DNA from: Streptomyces cinereus
GTDB lineage: Bacteria; Pseudomonadota; Gammaproteobacteria; Pseudomonadales; Moraxellaceae
Direction of reading: 5' to 3'
Assembly: GCA_014647715.1 (NCBI GenBank)
Contig: BMPS01000001.1
Span: 124,324-188,323, forward strand
DNA: 64,000 nt
The first letter of the stretch is position 1. Each line of letters begins with the position of its first letter. Shown piece after piece: positions 35,809-45,060 of this stretch. The notes under the pieces are model-generated. The model worked only from the letters and a program-made list of their open reading frames with translations. It ran no database searches and had not been told where the DNA came from. The position numbers and the translations under genes are program-made.

Positions 35809-38800
35809 ATGCTAACGATTGTACAAAGTAATAAAATCGATACGCTATTTGACCATTTGTTAAAGGCTTACAAAAATCCCAGTTATCAAAGCTCAATTTT
35901 TGAGCCATTTCAGGTGATTGTGCCATCTAAAGTCATGGGGGAGTGGTTAAAAAAACAAGTCGCAGATAAGGCAGGCATCAGCACCTTAGTGACCACCGAA
36001 TTTTGGGGTCGCTATTTTTTGGGACTGATGCAGCGGGTTTTAAGAACCTATGCGCGCATCTCGCAAGACGACGATATATTAGACGTGCCAGAAGTGGCAA
36101 TGCTGTCCAAAAACGTCATGCAGTGGCAAATATTTGGCTATTTAACCCAGTACCGACAAGCCATTGTGGAGCAGCCACACCATCCGCTTCATCCATTTTT
36201 ATCCCCGTTGGTTGAAGACGTTGAAGACAAAGAAGCAGATAGCCCAAATACGACTGGTTTTGCACCTGATACACCCGCCATCGTTGACAGTTTAAGTTGG
36301 GCGAATAACCAGTCGCTACTGTCTAATGACGTAATTAGCCAATCTGCTGAGTTGCAAACCCAAGATCAACGCATCTGGCAGCTAGCCAGTGATATGGCAA
36401 ATATGCTCAATCGCTATATGACCTATCGTCCGCAGTGGCTCAGTAATTGGGGGCAAGACAAGCCTGTGGCGGTGAGTGACATGATTGCCAAGAAAGATGC
36501 GCTGCATAACCGCTTAAACGGGCGGGATGCGTCCAATGCCATCGAGACGCCAGACTGGCTCGTTGAGCACTACGAACAGTTAGAAGCCGCGCAGCGATTT
36601 TTATGGCGGCAGCTGTTTGATGATGACTACCGGTTTCGCGAGCAGTTGCATCAGCAGTTTTGGCAAGCATTAAACCATTCAGAGACCCGTATCCGCAACA
36701 TCAGTCGTAGCAAGTTACCAAAGCACGTGTTTTTATTTACTTTGCAGCAGTTACCACCGACAGAGTTATTGGATTTACAACGCTTAGGGGTGCTAACCGA
36801 CGTCACGATTTTACACTTTAACCCGTCAGAGCAATTTTGGGCAGATATCGTCGATAAAAACTGGCTCATGCAAATGCAAATGGAAGACGATGCCAGCAAG
36901 CATGACGCTTGGTATCTAAAAGATTATGGTCATACCTTGTTGTCACGGTTTGGCAAACAATCGCGTGAAGTGTTTGCCATGCTCGCAAGCTTATCGGGTA
37001 ATGAATATGAACATGTACTGTGGCAAGATGATTTTGATAACACACCGCCCAATACGTTACTCGAATTTATCCAACATGACATCTTGATGCTAGAAGAAGT
37101 CGCGACGACCGCCAAAATCAATGACATGCTTAAACTGGTGAAAGGCGATGAAGCAAAGGCAGCAAAAGCAGCGAATGAAGATAGCCGCCAAAACCTCGCG
37201 CAGCAAACCCAGCTTTTGCAGCAGCAGCTTGCCAATATTCAAAGTAATGGGCTTAAAGATATCGAATCCACGCTTGGTCTATACAAAGCCATTAAAGACA
37301 AACTCAAGCAAGAATCCAATAAGCAACTTGAAAACGTGGAAAAATGGCGACCCAAATCACTTGATACCAGTATCGCCATTCATGTCTGTCATAGCATGGT
37401 GCGCCAGCTTGAAGTGCTACGCAGTATGATTATCGGGTGGCTAAATTATAGCGATATGCAAGCCACACCAGCGCAGATTCCCACCGATCCTTGGGATAGA
37501 CGAGCATTGTCAGATATTTTGGTATTATTGCCCGACATCGAAAACCACCAAAACATCATCGAAGCCACGTTCCCCAAACATGTGGGCGGTGATGGCTATC
37601 AGTTGCCCGCCAAAGTGACAGGCGTGGTGGCAAAAGATATCAACCTGCTTTGGCAAGCGATTACAGGGTACTACACGCTGCTCAATCGGGCAGGCGCTCG
37701 GTTTCAGCGTAGCGAAGTATTTGATTGGTTGATGCTAGCGCCGCTATATGAAAGCTTTGGGCTTAATTTGGAGCAGATGACCCGTGCTTGTGATTTGCTG
37801 ACTCAGGCAGGATTTATTCGCGGGTTTGACGAGCTGGATTTGCAGCAAACCTTAAGTGCTGCCGATGATGACTATCGATACACCTTTGCTTATGCGCTTG
37901 AGCGCTTGGTCGCTGGCGTGATGATGCCCAAAGCCACGGTGGTCAGTTTTGGCGAGTATACCAATAGCTTTGGTGTGGTAGAGAAGTTTGTACCACTGAC
38001 AAACTTGACCATGGCGGATGCCGACATCGTCGCTGTGCTGTGTGATATTTATCAAACGTTGGATGACAATCGTCACCTAGGTAATGACGTCAAAACCCTG
38101 CCTGAATGGCTAACCCAAATAGAAAAGCTCATTCAACAAAAATTTAGCCTATTTAATCAAACCAATGCGTGGCGCGCGATTTTTGCCGCACAAAATGACC
38201 TAAAAGAAAATATTGAAGCCAATAGCAAATACCTCGCGACGGTAACAAGCAAAACCGCAAAAAATCCCAACATATCTACCGAGCCAGTGCAGCAAATTGA
38301 CACTGAGCATTTGCCACTTAAACTCACTTTTGTACTCGAAAACATCGCCCAATCAATTATCAATCAGCAAGTGAGTGCCGAGCCGTCAGGCGTGATTACC
38401 TTTGCCCGTATCGGTTCAGTGCGTAGCCTGCCGTATAAATTGGTGGTGATGCTGAATTTAAATTTGTCTGAGTTTCCAAAGCAAGAGCAGCAAAACCGTT
38501 ATAATCTGATGCAGGCAGGATTGCCCATTCGCGGTGACAGATTTCGAGAAGATGACGATTTAGGCGCGTTTTTGGATGCGCTATTGTGCGCCAAGCAAGC
38601 GTGCTGGATATTTTATAATGGTAAAAGTACCACAGATACCCACGAGCATTTACCTGCCAGTCCCGTACAGGAATTACTCGACTTTTTGCAAAACCGAATG
38701 GCGAGTGATGACGTAATCATTGACCCCAATAACGACCAAAATAGCCTAAGCAATAATTCTCCAAATCCCCAATCAGCCAACTTTGAACAATGGGTAAAAG

Positions 38801-40398
38801 CCTATTTGGTCACCCATCATGCCGCCTTGCCATTTGATAAAAGTTATTTTGAATTGCCGCAAACTGAGCAAAAAAACGAGCAAAAGAGCGAGCATAAAGA
38901 TAAAGGTATTCAAAGTCCCGAGCAAATTAATGACGAGGGGGTATCCGCTGATTTACAACAAACCACAGCTACTCTAAACCAGCAAATCAAGCTATCAAAA
39001 ACTGCCCTGTACCCACCTGCCAAAATCTGGCATAATCTTTATACAGCGCTGCAAGATAAAGACGCTACGTCCACTCAGCCAATCGTGCAAGTTTGGGATA
39101 CAAAGCAACTAACCGACTGGCTATCGCAGTGGCAACAACTAAAACAGCGTTTGTCCGACCTGCCTGAACAGTCGCAGCAGCATTATGTCAACTTGAGCAA
39201 AATCGTTGGCAACCTAGCCGATCCTGCCAAAGCCTTTGTAAAGGCACAAAATATTGCTATCCCTGCCCAAGGTGACAATGATAGCGTTGGCAATGATAGA
39301 AATGACAATGATAACGAGTTTGAATCGTTAACCTTGGATGCGTTAGATGGCTGGTTGTTGCGTAAATCTTTGTTAGACGCTTTTTTTGCACAAGCCTTGT
39401 CCGATAAGGGCGATAATACCCATAATAGCCATCAAAACGAGATGAAACTGGCAGCAAACGCACAAAAGCCAATGGTTCAAGAGTCAATCAACATCGCTAT
39501 CAATGAGTTATTACCAGCCGGGGTGAACCGCTACCAATCGTTGCAGCAAAATCAGCAACAACTCAAAAAAGATTTGCAGGAATTTGTTCATCACTTAAAA
39601 ACCATCAGCCAACAGCTCGAGGCTACTGAGGCAAAGTTGTTAGGGAATTTTTATTCAGATAAATTTGGGGCATTAGATGTACAAAATACGGACGAGGTCA
39701 TCCAATGGGTGGCAACCGCGTTAACCCCCTGTGAAGAGCAGCGAATCGCCATCAGTGCCTTGGCGCTGGATAAACAAGCAGGACTGATGGACAGTAAAGA
39801 AAGCTGGGTCATCACTGCCAACTTGCCATTATATAAACCGTATCAATCAATTGAAAATAAGGTTGCCGCAGCTGCCAATCCCAGCTATTGGTTAAATTAT
39901 TTGCCAACCTCTGGCAAAGAAAAATACCTGTTACAATTTTGGTTGCATCATTTATGTTGGCAAGTACTGCGCCGCACCACGGCTCAACAAGCACAGCTGA
40001 ATGATGGCTTTTCGCTGTGGCAGTTTAGCAATAAAAAAACCGTGTATTTACCTGCCATCCCTTGTGAGCAAGCCTGTGGTTATTTGCAGGATATTGTGAT
40101 GGTGTATCAACTCATCGATAGCGTCGTAACCATTGTACCGCCTGCTTTTTGCCTGTCATTTTTACAAAAACAACAAAAGCAGCCAGAGGCACCAGCCAGC
40201 CAGCATCTAGGTGATTGGCTAAAAGACAGTAATTTTAATTTTGTCGATGTCAACCAGTTTGACTACCCGATTTGGCAGCATTTAATCGGTGATTATAAAC
40301 CATCGGTGGTTATTGGGTTTGCCCAGACGTTGGGCGCGCTGATTTATGAACCTATGTTATCTATGGTCAAAGAATTGCACCAACTCATTGAAGCATGA
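35809..40398 (+). CDS. recC: RecBCD enzyme subunit RecC
   Basis: The Chi-recognition subunit of exonuclease V, which repairs double-strand breaks. The N-terminal part shows the helicase-like fold without its ATP motifs (FQVIVPSKVMGEWLKKQ, VFLFTLQQLPPTELLDL, ILHFNPSEQFWADI) and later SVRSLPYKLVVMLNLNLSEFPKQE with NLMQAGLPIRGDRFREDDD and FLDALLCAKQACWIFYNG, which are canonical RecC blocks. At 1529 residues it is far longer than E. coli RecC (1122). The extra length is in polar low-complexity inserts, for example around residues 1000-1060 and 1150-1170, rich in Gln, Asn, Asp and Lys. The ATG at 35809 is preferred over a TTG upstream. recB follows after 25 bases. Confidence 0.93.
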   Translation: MLTIVQSNKIDTLFDHLLKAYKNPSYQSSIFEPFQVIVPSKVMGEWLKKQVADKAGISTLVTTEFWGRYFLGLMQRVLRTYARISQDDDILDVPEVAMLSKNVMQWQIFGYLTQYRQAIVEQPHHPLHPFLSPLVEDVEDKEADSPNTTGFAPDTPAIVDSLSWANNQSLLSNDVISQSAELQTQDQRIWQLASDMANMLNRYMTYRPQWLSNWGQDKPVAVSDMIAKKDALHNRLNGRDASNAIETPDWLVEHYEQLEAAQRFLWRQLFDDDYRFREQLHQQFWQALNHSETRIRNISRSKLPKHVFLFTLQQLPPTELLDLQRLGVLTDVTILHFNPSEQFWADIVDKNWLMQMQMEDDASKHDAWYLKDYGHTLLSRFGKQSREVFAMLASLSGNEYEHVLWQDDFDNTPPNTLLEFIQHDILMLEEVATTAKINDMLKLVKGDEAKAAKAANEDSRQNLAQQTQLLQQQLANIQSNGLKDIESTLGLYKAIKDKLKQESNKQLENVEKWRPKSLDTSIAIHVCHSMVRQLEVLRSMIIGWLNYSDMQATPAQIPTDPWDRRALSDILVLLPDIENHQNIIEATFPKHVGGDGYQLPAKVTGVVAKDINLLWQAITGYYTLLNRAGARFQRSEVFDWLMLAPLYESFGLNLEQMTRACDLLTQAGFIRGFDELDLQQTLSAADDDYRYTFAYALERLVAGVMMPKATVVSFGEYTNSFGVVEKFVPLTNLTMADADIVAVLCDIYQTLDDNRHLGNDVKTLPEWLTQIEKLIQQKFSLFNQTNAWRAIFAAQNDLKENIEANSKYLATVTSKTAKNPNISTEPVQQIDTEHLPLKLTFVLENIAQSIINQQVSAEPSGVITFARIGSVRSLPYKLVVMLNLNLSEFPKQEQQNRYNLMQAGLPIRGDRFREDDDLGAFLDALLCAKQACWIFYNGKSTTDTHEHLPASPVQELLDFLQNRMASDDVIIDPNNDQNSLSNNSPNPQSANFEQWVKAYLVTHHAALPFDKSYFELPQTEQKNEQKSEHKDKGIQSPEQINDEGVSADLQQTTATLNQQIKLSKTALYPPAKIWHNLYTALQDKDATSTQPIVQVWDTKQLTDWLSQWQQLKQRLSDLPEQSQQHYVNLSKIVGNLADPAKAFVKAQNIAIPAQGDNDSVGNDRNDNDNEFESLTLDALDGWLLRKSLLDAFFAQALSDKGDNTHNSHQNEMKLAANAQKPMVQESINIAINELLPAGVNRYQSLQQNQQQLKKDLQEFVHHLKTISQQLEATEAKLLGNFYSDKFGALDVQNTDEVIQWVATALTPCEEQRIAISALALDKQAGLMDSKESWVITANLPLYKPYQSIENKVAAAANPSYWLNYLPTSGKEKYLLQFWLHHLCWQVLRRTTAQQAQLNDGFSLWQFSNKKTVYLPAIPCEQACGYLQDIVMVYQLIDSVVTIVPPAFCLSFLQKQQKQPEAPASQHLGDWLKDSNFNFVDVNQFDYPIWQHLIGDYKPSVVIGFAQTLGALIYEPMLSMVKELHQLIEA

Positions 40399-40423
40399 CA
40401 CGCATTTTTATCGAAGAAATCTT

Positions 40424-43400
40424 ATGAAACACGATATTCATACCCCAAGCATAAAAGTAAGTAGTGAAACAAATATCGAGGCAAACATCGAAACAAACAC
40501 TCAAATAAACATCGACAAAGCACGCATTAAAGAAGACGCTGAACCTTTACTACCGCCTGCTGTCACGTTGCCATTGACAGGGCGCCATTTGATTGAAGCC
40601 TCAGCAGGCACAGGCAAAACATGGACGCTGACTGGCGTGATGTTGCGATTAATCGTGCAAGCGGGGCAGCCGTGTGAAAAAATTATCGCCACGACCTTTA
40701 CGCGAAGTGCCGCCGCCGAAATGCGCCAGCGGATTCGTGAGCGTTTGCAAGATTTTTATCAATTGCTGCAAATGATTAATCATTCTACATTTACACCGTT
40801 AAACGACAGCGATTTGGATAGCAGCAAAGCTATCGCTGTGCAAAAATATGCACATTATTTTTATCAATTGCTGCAAATGATTAATCATTCTACATTTACA
40901 CCGTTAAACGACAGCGATTTGGATAGCAGCAAAGCTATCGCTGTGCAAAAATATGCACATTTTATTGCGCAGGTGCAAGCGCTTGCGACACAAAAAAATT
41001 TACTGGGTAAGTACCAAGATCCTATCAATCAACACTTAATCGAGTGGGTCGCCAAACAAATCTTTGGTTTGCCGGTAGATGTAACCGCTGCAGCAAGCCC
41101 AAAAGTAAGCCCGAGAGCAAGCTTAAACACCCTAAAGCCAAGCGCTGATGATAGTGAAAACAGCACCCACAAACCTGCCAAAAACACTGTCAATTTTCGT
41201 ATCGCACTGCAGCGCACCACATTGGCGCTCAACCAACTTGATCGCTTATTTGTCAGCACTCTCGATAGTTTGTGTCAAAAGTGGCTAAGAGAATACAGTA
41301 GCGAAACTGGGTTTTCTGCAGAGGTACAAATCAGTAATGATGTCAGCGGCATCATCAAGGGTATGATTCACGACCAACTTAGGGCATTTATGGCGCAGGT
41401 CAATGCCAATATGCCTGAATTGTACCCGATGATGTTTGACAATAACGTGTTTTTACCCGTTGATGATTACTACGAGGCGGTCAATCGCGCGCTGAATTTT
41501 TATACCGCTGACATCGATACGGTACCATTGACAGCGTTTGATACCACTACTATCAACGCACTGATGCAGTCGATTGCAGATGATAAGGATAGTGGGTTTG
41601 AGGCCTATTTTGATAGTGACTTTCGTAAAGCGCAAGGGTTTAGTGCTAGCAATAAACTTCATAAACACTTTAACGAAATTAAAAATCTGCAAAATTTACT
41701 CAGCACGGGTGACATTACCAATGTTTTTGCTATGTACAAAGTTGGCAATATAGCTAAGGTACTAGATGGCATTGAAGATTTATACGCCAACGATAAAGGC
41801 TTTAATAGCAAAAAAGAACAGCAAAGCGCTACATTCAAATCCTTTGATATCGTGGACAACATTTGGCAGCTTATCCAACAAACGCAAGCCTTGCAAGACT
41901 ACTTTAAACAAGTAAATTTTTACTTTATCCAGTTTATCAGCCGTTATGTGCGTACCCACCTACCAAAACGCCTTGAATCACAGCGGCTAACTACCTTTGC
42001 CTTACAATTGGCGCGCTTAAACGATGCGTTATCCGGCAAAAAAGGTCAGTCGTTAGCGCGTTATATTCGCCATCAGTATCCGATTGCCTTAATTGATGAA
42101 TCGCAGGATATCAACACCGAACAAGCGTTACTGATTCAAAGGGTTTATTTACAAGACTTTGAGTCAGATACAGCGGATAAAGCAGAAAAATCGAATGCTA
42201 AAACATATCACACCCCTTCACAATTTTTGCTGTTGGTAGGGGATCCCAAACAGGCAATTTATGGATTTCGCGGCGGGGACGTACAAAACTACACCACACT
42301 AAAAAAATTATTTCCAGAACAACCCAAGTCACTCAACCAAAACCATCGCTCATCAGCCGCGCTGATTGATAGCCTCAATCACTGGTATGGCGTTGGCGAG
42401 CAAGATATTGACCCAAATCAAGCCGACCAGTTGCCCAATATCAACCAACAGCCGTATTTTATGGGGCGTGAAATTTATTATCGTAAAATCTCTGCGACGC
42501 GCGAAACCGCAGAGTTGGTCATCGGCAATGCGGCGGAATATGAAGCTGCTAGCTTACCTGCGTTCAATCATATTGCTATCGAATATAAAGCGCCTTATAG
42601 TCAGCAAGTGATTGCAGTAGGAGAGAATGACGGCATATCAAATGATACTAATTCTTCGAATGATATTATCTCATCAAGTGATGAAAAAACGGTGGATTAT
42701 GCCGATGCCATTGCCGCGCAGATTTTTGAGTTATTTGATGATGGCAAGCCATTAAGCTACCAAACTCGTAGCTTGACGCTGAGTGATATTTGTGTGTTGG
42801 CAGTCAAAAACAGTGAACTTCATACCATCGAGAAACGCTTACATCATCATGGGATTGCGACGGTCAGAGGTGGTAGTCAAAGTGTCTTTGGCGACAGTAT
42901 GAGTGTTGATTTTATGACCTTGCAAAGCGTGCTATTAACGCCATTTAGCGAATCAAAATTAAAATCCTTGATGTTGTCTAGTTTTTTTCAGCTGACCCTT
43001 GAACAAATCAACCAGTTATATGATGCGCTTAATCAAACTAACACCCAAGAGGCGCAAGGACAAGCTCATCCTCATCAAGCTCATCAAGCGTCAACAAACA
43101 CCAGCTTGGCTGAGATTCAGCAGTTGGTATTGACCGCCAGCGAGTTGTGGCAAAAACACAGTTTTTTGGTCGCTATACAGTGGCTGCTCAATCAACCCCT
43201 TACTTTACCCAACCAAATCACACTCAATTTTTGGCAGCGCCTCGCCAAACATCCAAATGGCGAGCGATTGCTCATCGATTTGCGCCAGTTGTTAGATATT
43301 ATTAGCGACCAGTTCAATGGACAGGTAGGCGAGCATCAACTGTTTGAGTGGTTCTGCGCTCAAGTGCAACAGCAGCCAAAAGAAGATTGGTCAACACAGC

Positions 43401-45031
43401 AGCGCTTGCCATCTGATGAAGGGGTGCAACTGATGACCGTTCACGCGTCTAAAGGCTTGGAGTTTCCGATAGTGTTTGTGGTTGGATTTACCGGGGAGAG
43501 TAAAGCCAAGTTTTATGGTGCGCCGTTATATCTGTATGGTATACAAACCACCCATCAAGCAGCGCCCCAATTGAGCCAAAACAATGATAATCCACTGTTA
43601 AGCCGGCGATTGACCGCGTTGCCCAGCCAAATAGCCGATAACAATCCAATTAATCCAATCAATTATGTTGCCATTGAAGACCAATCTGCCTATGAGGAAC
43701 GACTGCGATTATTGTACGTTGCCCTTACCCGCGCAAAAGAGCAAGTGTATCTTGTGACTGTCGCCAAAAAATCTGCGGTAAAAAATTCTGCTTTGGCACC
43801 TTTTATGGATGATTTGGCAAAATTTGCTGTCAAAGAAACATTGTCTGAAACAACCCATATTATAGATTCAAATAGCCTAAGTAAATACTACGATTCAAAA
43901 CTAAAATTTACACCCAAAAAAAATGGGCAAAATCAGCAAAACGCTACGGCTGCTAAGATTGATTACGATGAAATTATCAAAGTCATCAGCATCGATACCT
44001 TTAAGGGATGGGCGAATACCAGTTTTACCGCATTGTCTCGTTATATTGACCATACCAGCGTTGACGCAGTGGTTAATGCCGAAGACAGGCAAGACGATGA
44101 TATTTTGTCAGCGGCGCAAACTAGCGTATTGACTATCCCCAATAATAGGCTAGCGGGGGAGTCGAGTAACGAGGTTAATTCCATTAGATTTAACTTTGAA
44201 AAAGGCACAAACCCGGGTACTTTTTTACATAGTATCTTAGAAGACATCGCCAATAACTACAATGAAACCCCTGAGTTGGCGGTGCCACAACAGCAAGATG
44301 CCAGAGCAGACAAGTTAAAACGCTGGTCAGTCATGGTGGATCGCACGTTAAGACGCTACCAAATGCCGAGCAATTATTTTTCTACAAAAGATAGTAGTGC
44401 AGGGCAGTATGGCAACTGGCATGATATCAACATTGATGATTTGCAGCCTGATTATGTCGCGTTGGTGGATTGGCTAGATGACATCATTCATACACCGTTA
44501 GCCGCTTCGGCAGTGCCGCTGGTCAATATCAAATACAACCAAAAAGTTGCTGAATTAGGGTTTAATTTACGCTTAAACCAGCATTTGTCATTTAGCGACT
44601 TAAACGCGTTGTTTCACCAATTCGATATCCCACTGCAATTGCAGAGCCAAGAAGTCAATACCATGGTTTGGCAGTATCTCAAAGGGGAGATTGACTTGGT
44701 GTATCAGCACGGCACACAGTTTTTTATCGTCGATTATAAAAGCAATTATCTTGGCAGTAATTTCGACAGTTATAACCCAGCGGCATTATATGACGCGATG
44801 ACCACGCATAGTTATTGGTTGCAAGCCAGCATTTACCAAGTAGCGCTGCATCGCTATTTAAAGTTACGACTACCCAATTATGATATCAATACCCATTTGG
44901 GTGCGGTCGAGTATGCTTTTTTACGCGGTATGTCACCCAAACACGCTACCTGTGGCAAGCTAGTAAAACAGTTTGATAGTGACTTTATCTTGGCACTCGA
45001 TGATATGTTCGGCTATCCTAATGACAATTAA
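40424..45031 (+). CDS. recB: RecBCD enzyme subunit RecB (helicase-nuclease)
   Basis: The 3'-5' helicase and the nuclease of RecBCD. Motifs in order: Walker A (ASAGTGKTWTL, residues 59-69), motif Ia (TTFTRSAAAEMRQRI), Walker B (LIDESQDINTEQALL), LVGDPKQAIYGFRGGD, LNQNHRSS, MTVHASKGLEFPIVFVVGF, LLYVALTRAKEQVYL. The C-terminal nuclease has GEIDLVYQ and VDYKSNYLG, which hold the catalytic Asp and Lys. At 1535 residues it exceeds E. coli RecB (1180) through polar linkers and a perfect 35-residue tandem duplication (residues ~110-180, see the repeat entry). The ATG at 40424 comes after recC by 25 bases; the frame extends upstream into recC without a better start. recD follows 29 bases after the stop. 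Confidence 0.94.
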   Translation: MKHDIHTPSIKVSSETNIEANIETNTQINIDKARIKEDAEPLLPPAVTLPLTGRHLIEASAGTGKTWTLTGVMLRLIVQAGQPCEKIIATTFTRSAAAEMRQRIRERLQDFYQLLQMINHSTFTPLNDSDLDSSKAIAVQKYAHYFYQLLQMINHSTFTPLNDSDLDSSKAIAVQKYAHFIAQVQALATQKNLLGKYQDPINQHLIEWVAKQIFGLPVDVTAAASPKVSPRASLNTLKPSADDSENSTHKPAKNTVNFRIALQRTTLALNQLDRLFVSTLDSLCQKWLREYSSETGFSAEVQISNDVSGIIKGMIHDQLRAFMAQVNANMPELYPMMFDNNVFLPVDDYYEAVNRALNFYTADIDTVPLTAFDTTTINALMQSIADDKDSGFEAYFDSDFRKAQGFSASNKLHKHFNEIKNLQNLLSTGDITNVFAMYKVGNIAKVLDGIEDLYANDKGFNSKKEQQSATFKSFDIVDNIWQLIQQTQALQDYFKQVNFYFIQFISRYVRTHLPKRLESQRLTTFALQLARLNDALSGKKGQSLARYIRHQYPIALIDESQDINTEQALLIQRVYLQDFESDTADKAEKSNAKTYHTPSQFLLLVGDPKQAIYGFRGGDVQNYTTLKKLFPEQPKSLNQNHRSSAALIDSLNHWYGVGEQDIDPNQADQLPNINQQPYFMGREIYYRKISATRETAELVIGNAAEYEAASLPAFNHIAIEYKAPYSQQVIAVGENDGISNDTNSSNDIISSSDEKTVDYADAIAAQIFELFDDGKPLSYQTRSLTLSDICVLAVKNSELHTIEKRLHHHGIATVRGGSQSVFGDSMSVDFMTLQSVLLTPFSESKLKSLMLSSFFQLTLEQINQLYDALNQTNTQEAQGQAHPHQAHQASTNTSLAEIQQLVLTASELWQKHSFLVAIQWLLNQPLTLPNQITLNFWQRLAKHPNGERLLIDLRQLLDIISDQFNGQVGEHQLFEWFCAQVQQQPKEDWSTQQRLPSDEGVQLMTVHASKGLEFPIVFVVGFTGESKAKFYGAPLYLYGIQTTHQAAPQLSQNNDNPLLSRRLTALPSQIADNNPINPINYVAIEDQSAYEERLRLLYVALTRAKEQVYLVTVAKKSAVKNSALAPFMDDLAKFAVKETLSETTHIIDSNSLSKYYDSKLKFTPKKNGQNQQNATAAKIDYDEIIKVISIDTFKGWANTSFTALSRYIDHTSVDAVVNAEDRQDDDILSAAQTSVLTIPNNRLAGESSNEVNSIRFNFEKGTNPGTFLHSILEDIANNYNETPELAVPQQQDARADKLKRWSVMVDRTLRRYQMPSNYFSTKDSSAGQYGNWHDINIDDLQPDYVALVDWLDDIIHTPLAASAVPLVNIKYNQKVAELGFNLRLNQHLSFSDLNALFHQFDIPLQLQSQEVNTMVWQYLKGEIDLVYQHGTQFFIVDYKSNYLGSNFDSYNPAALYDAMTTHSYWLQASIYQVALHRYLKLRLPNYDINTHLGAVEYAFLRGMSPKHATCGKLVKQFDSDFILALDDMFGYPNDN
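40752..40961 (+). repeat. Perfect 105-bp tandem duplication inside recB
   Basis: Bases 40752-40856 and 40857-40961 are identical by direct reading, with mismatch immediately outside on both sides. The unit is 105 bp, a multiple of three, so the protein simply repeats 35 residues (beginning FYQLLQMINHS and ending IAVQKYAH). Short TTTTAT-like stretches at both edges would allow slippage. Confidence 0.97.
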
Positions 45032-45060
45032 AATTAACCATTACGCATAAAGAATTTATC

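Noticed and set aside
35600-35926. Minus-strand open frame of 108 codons overlapping the start of recC
   Set aside because: Its only ATG lies inside recC on the opposite strand, it has no clear ribosome-binding site, and the part before the recC gene has no convincing start. I treat it as chance, though a shorter gene with a rare start in 35600-35790 cannot be excluded.
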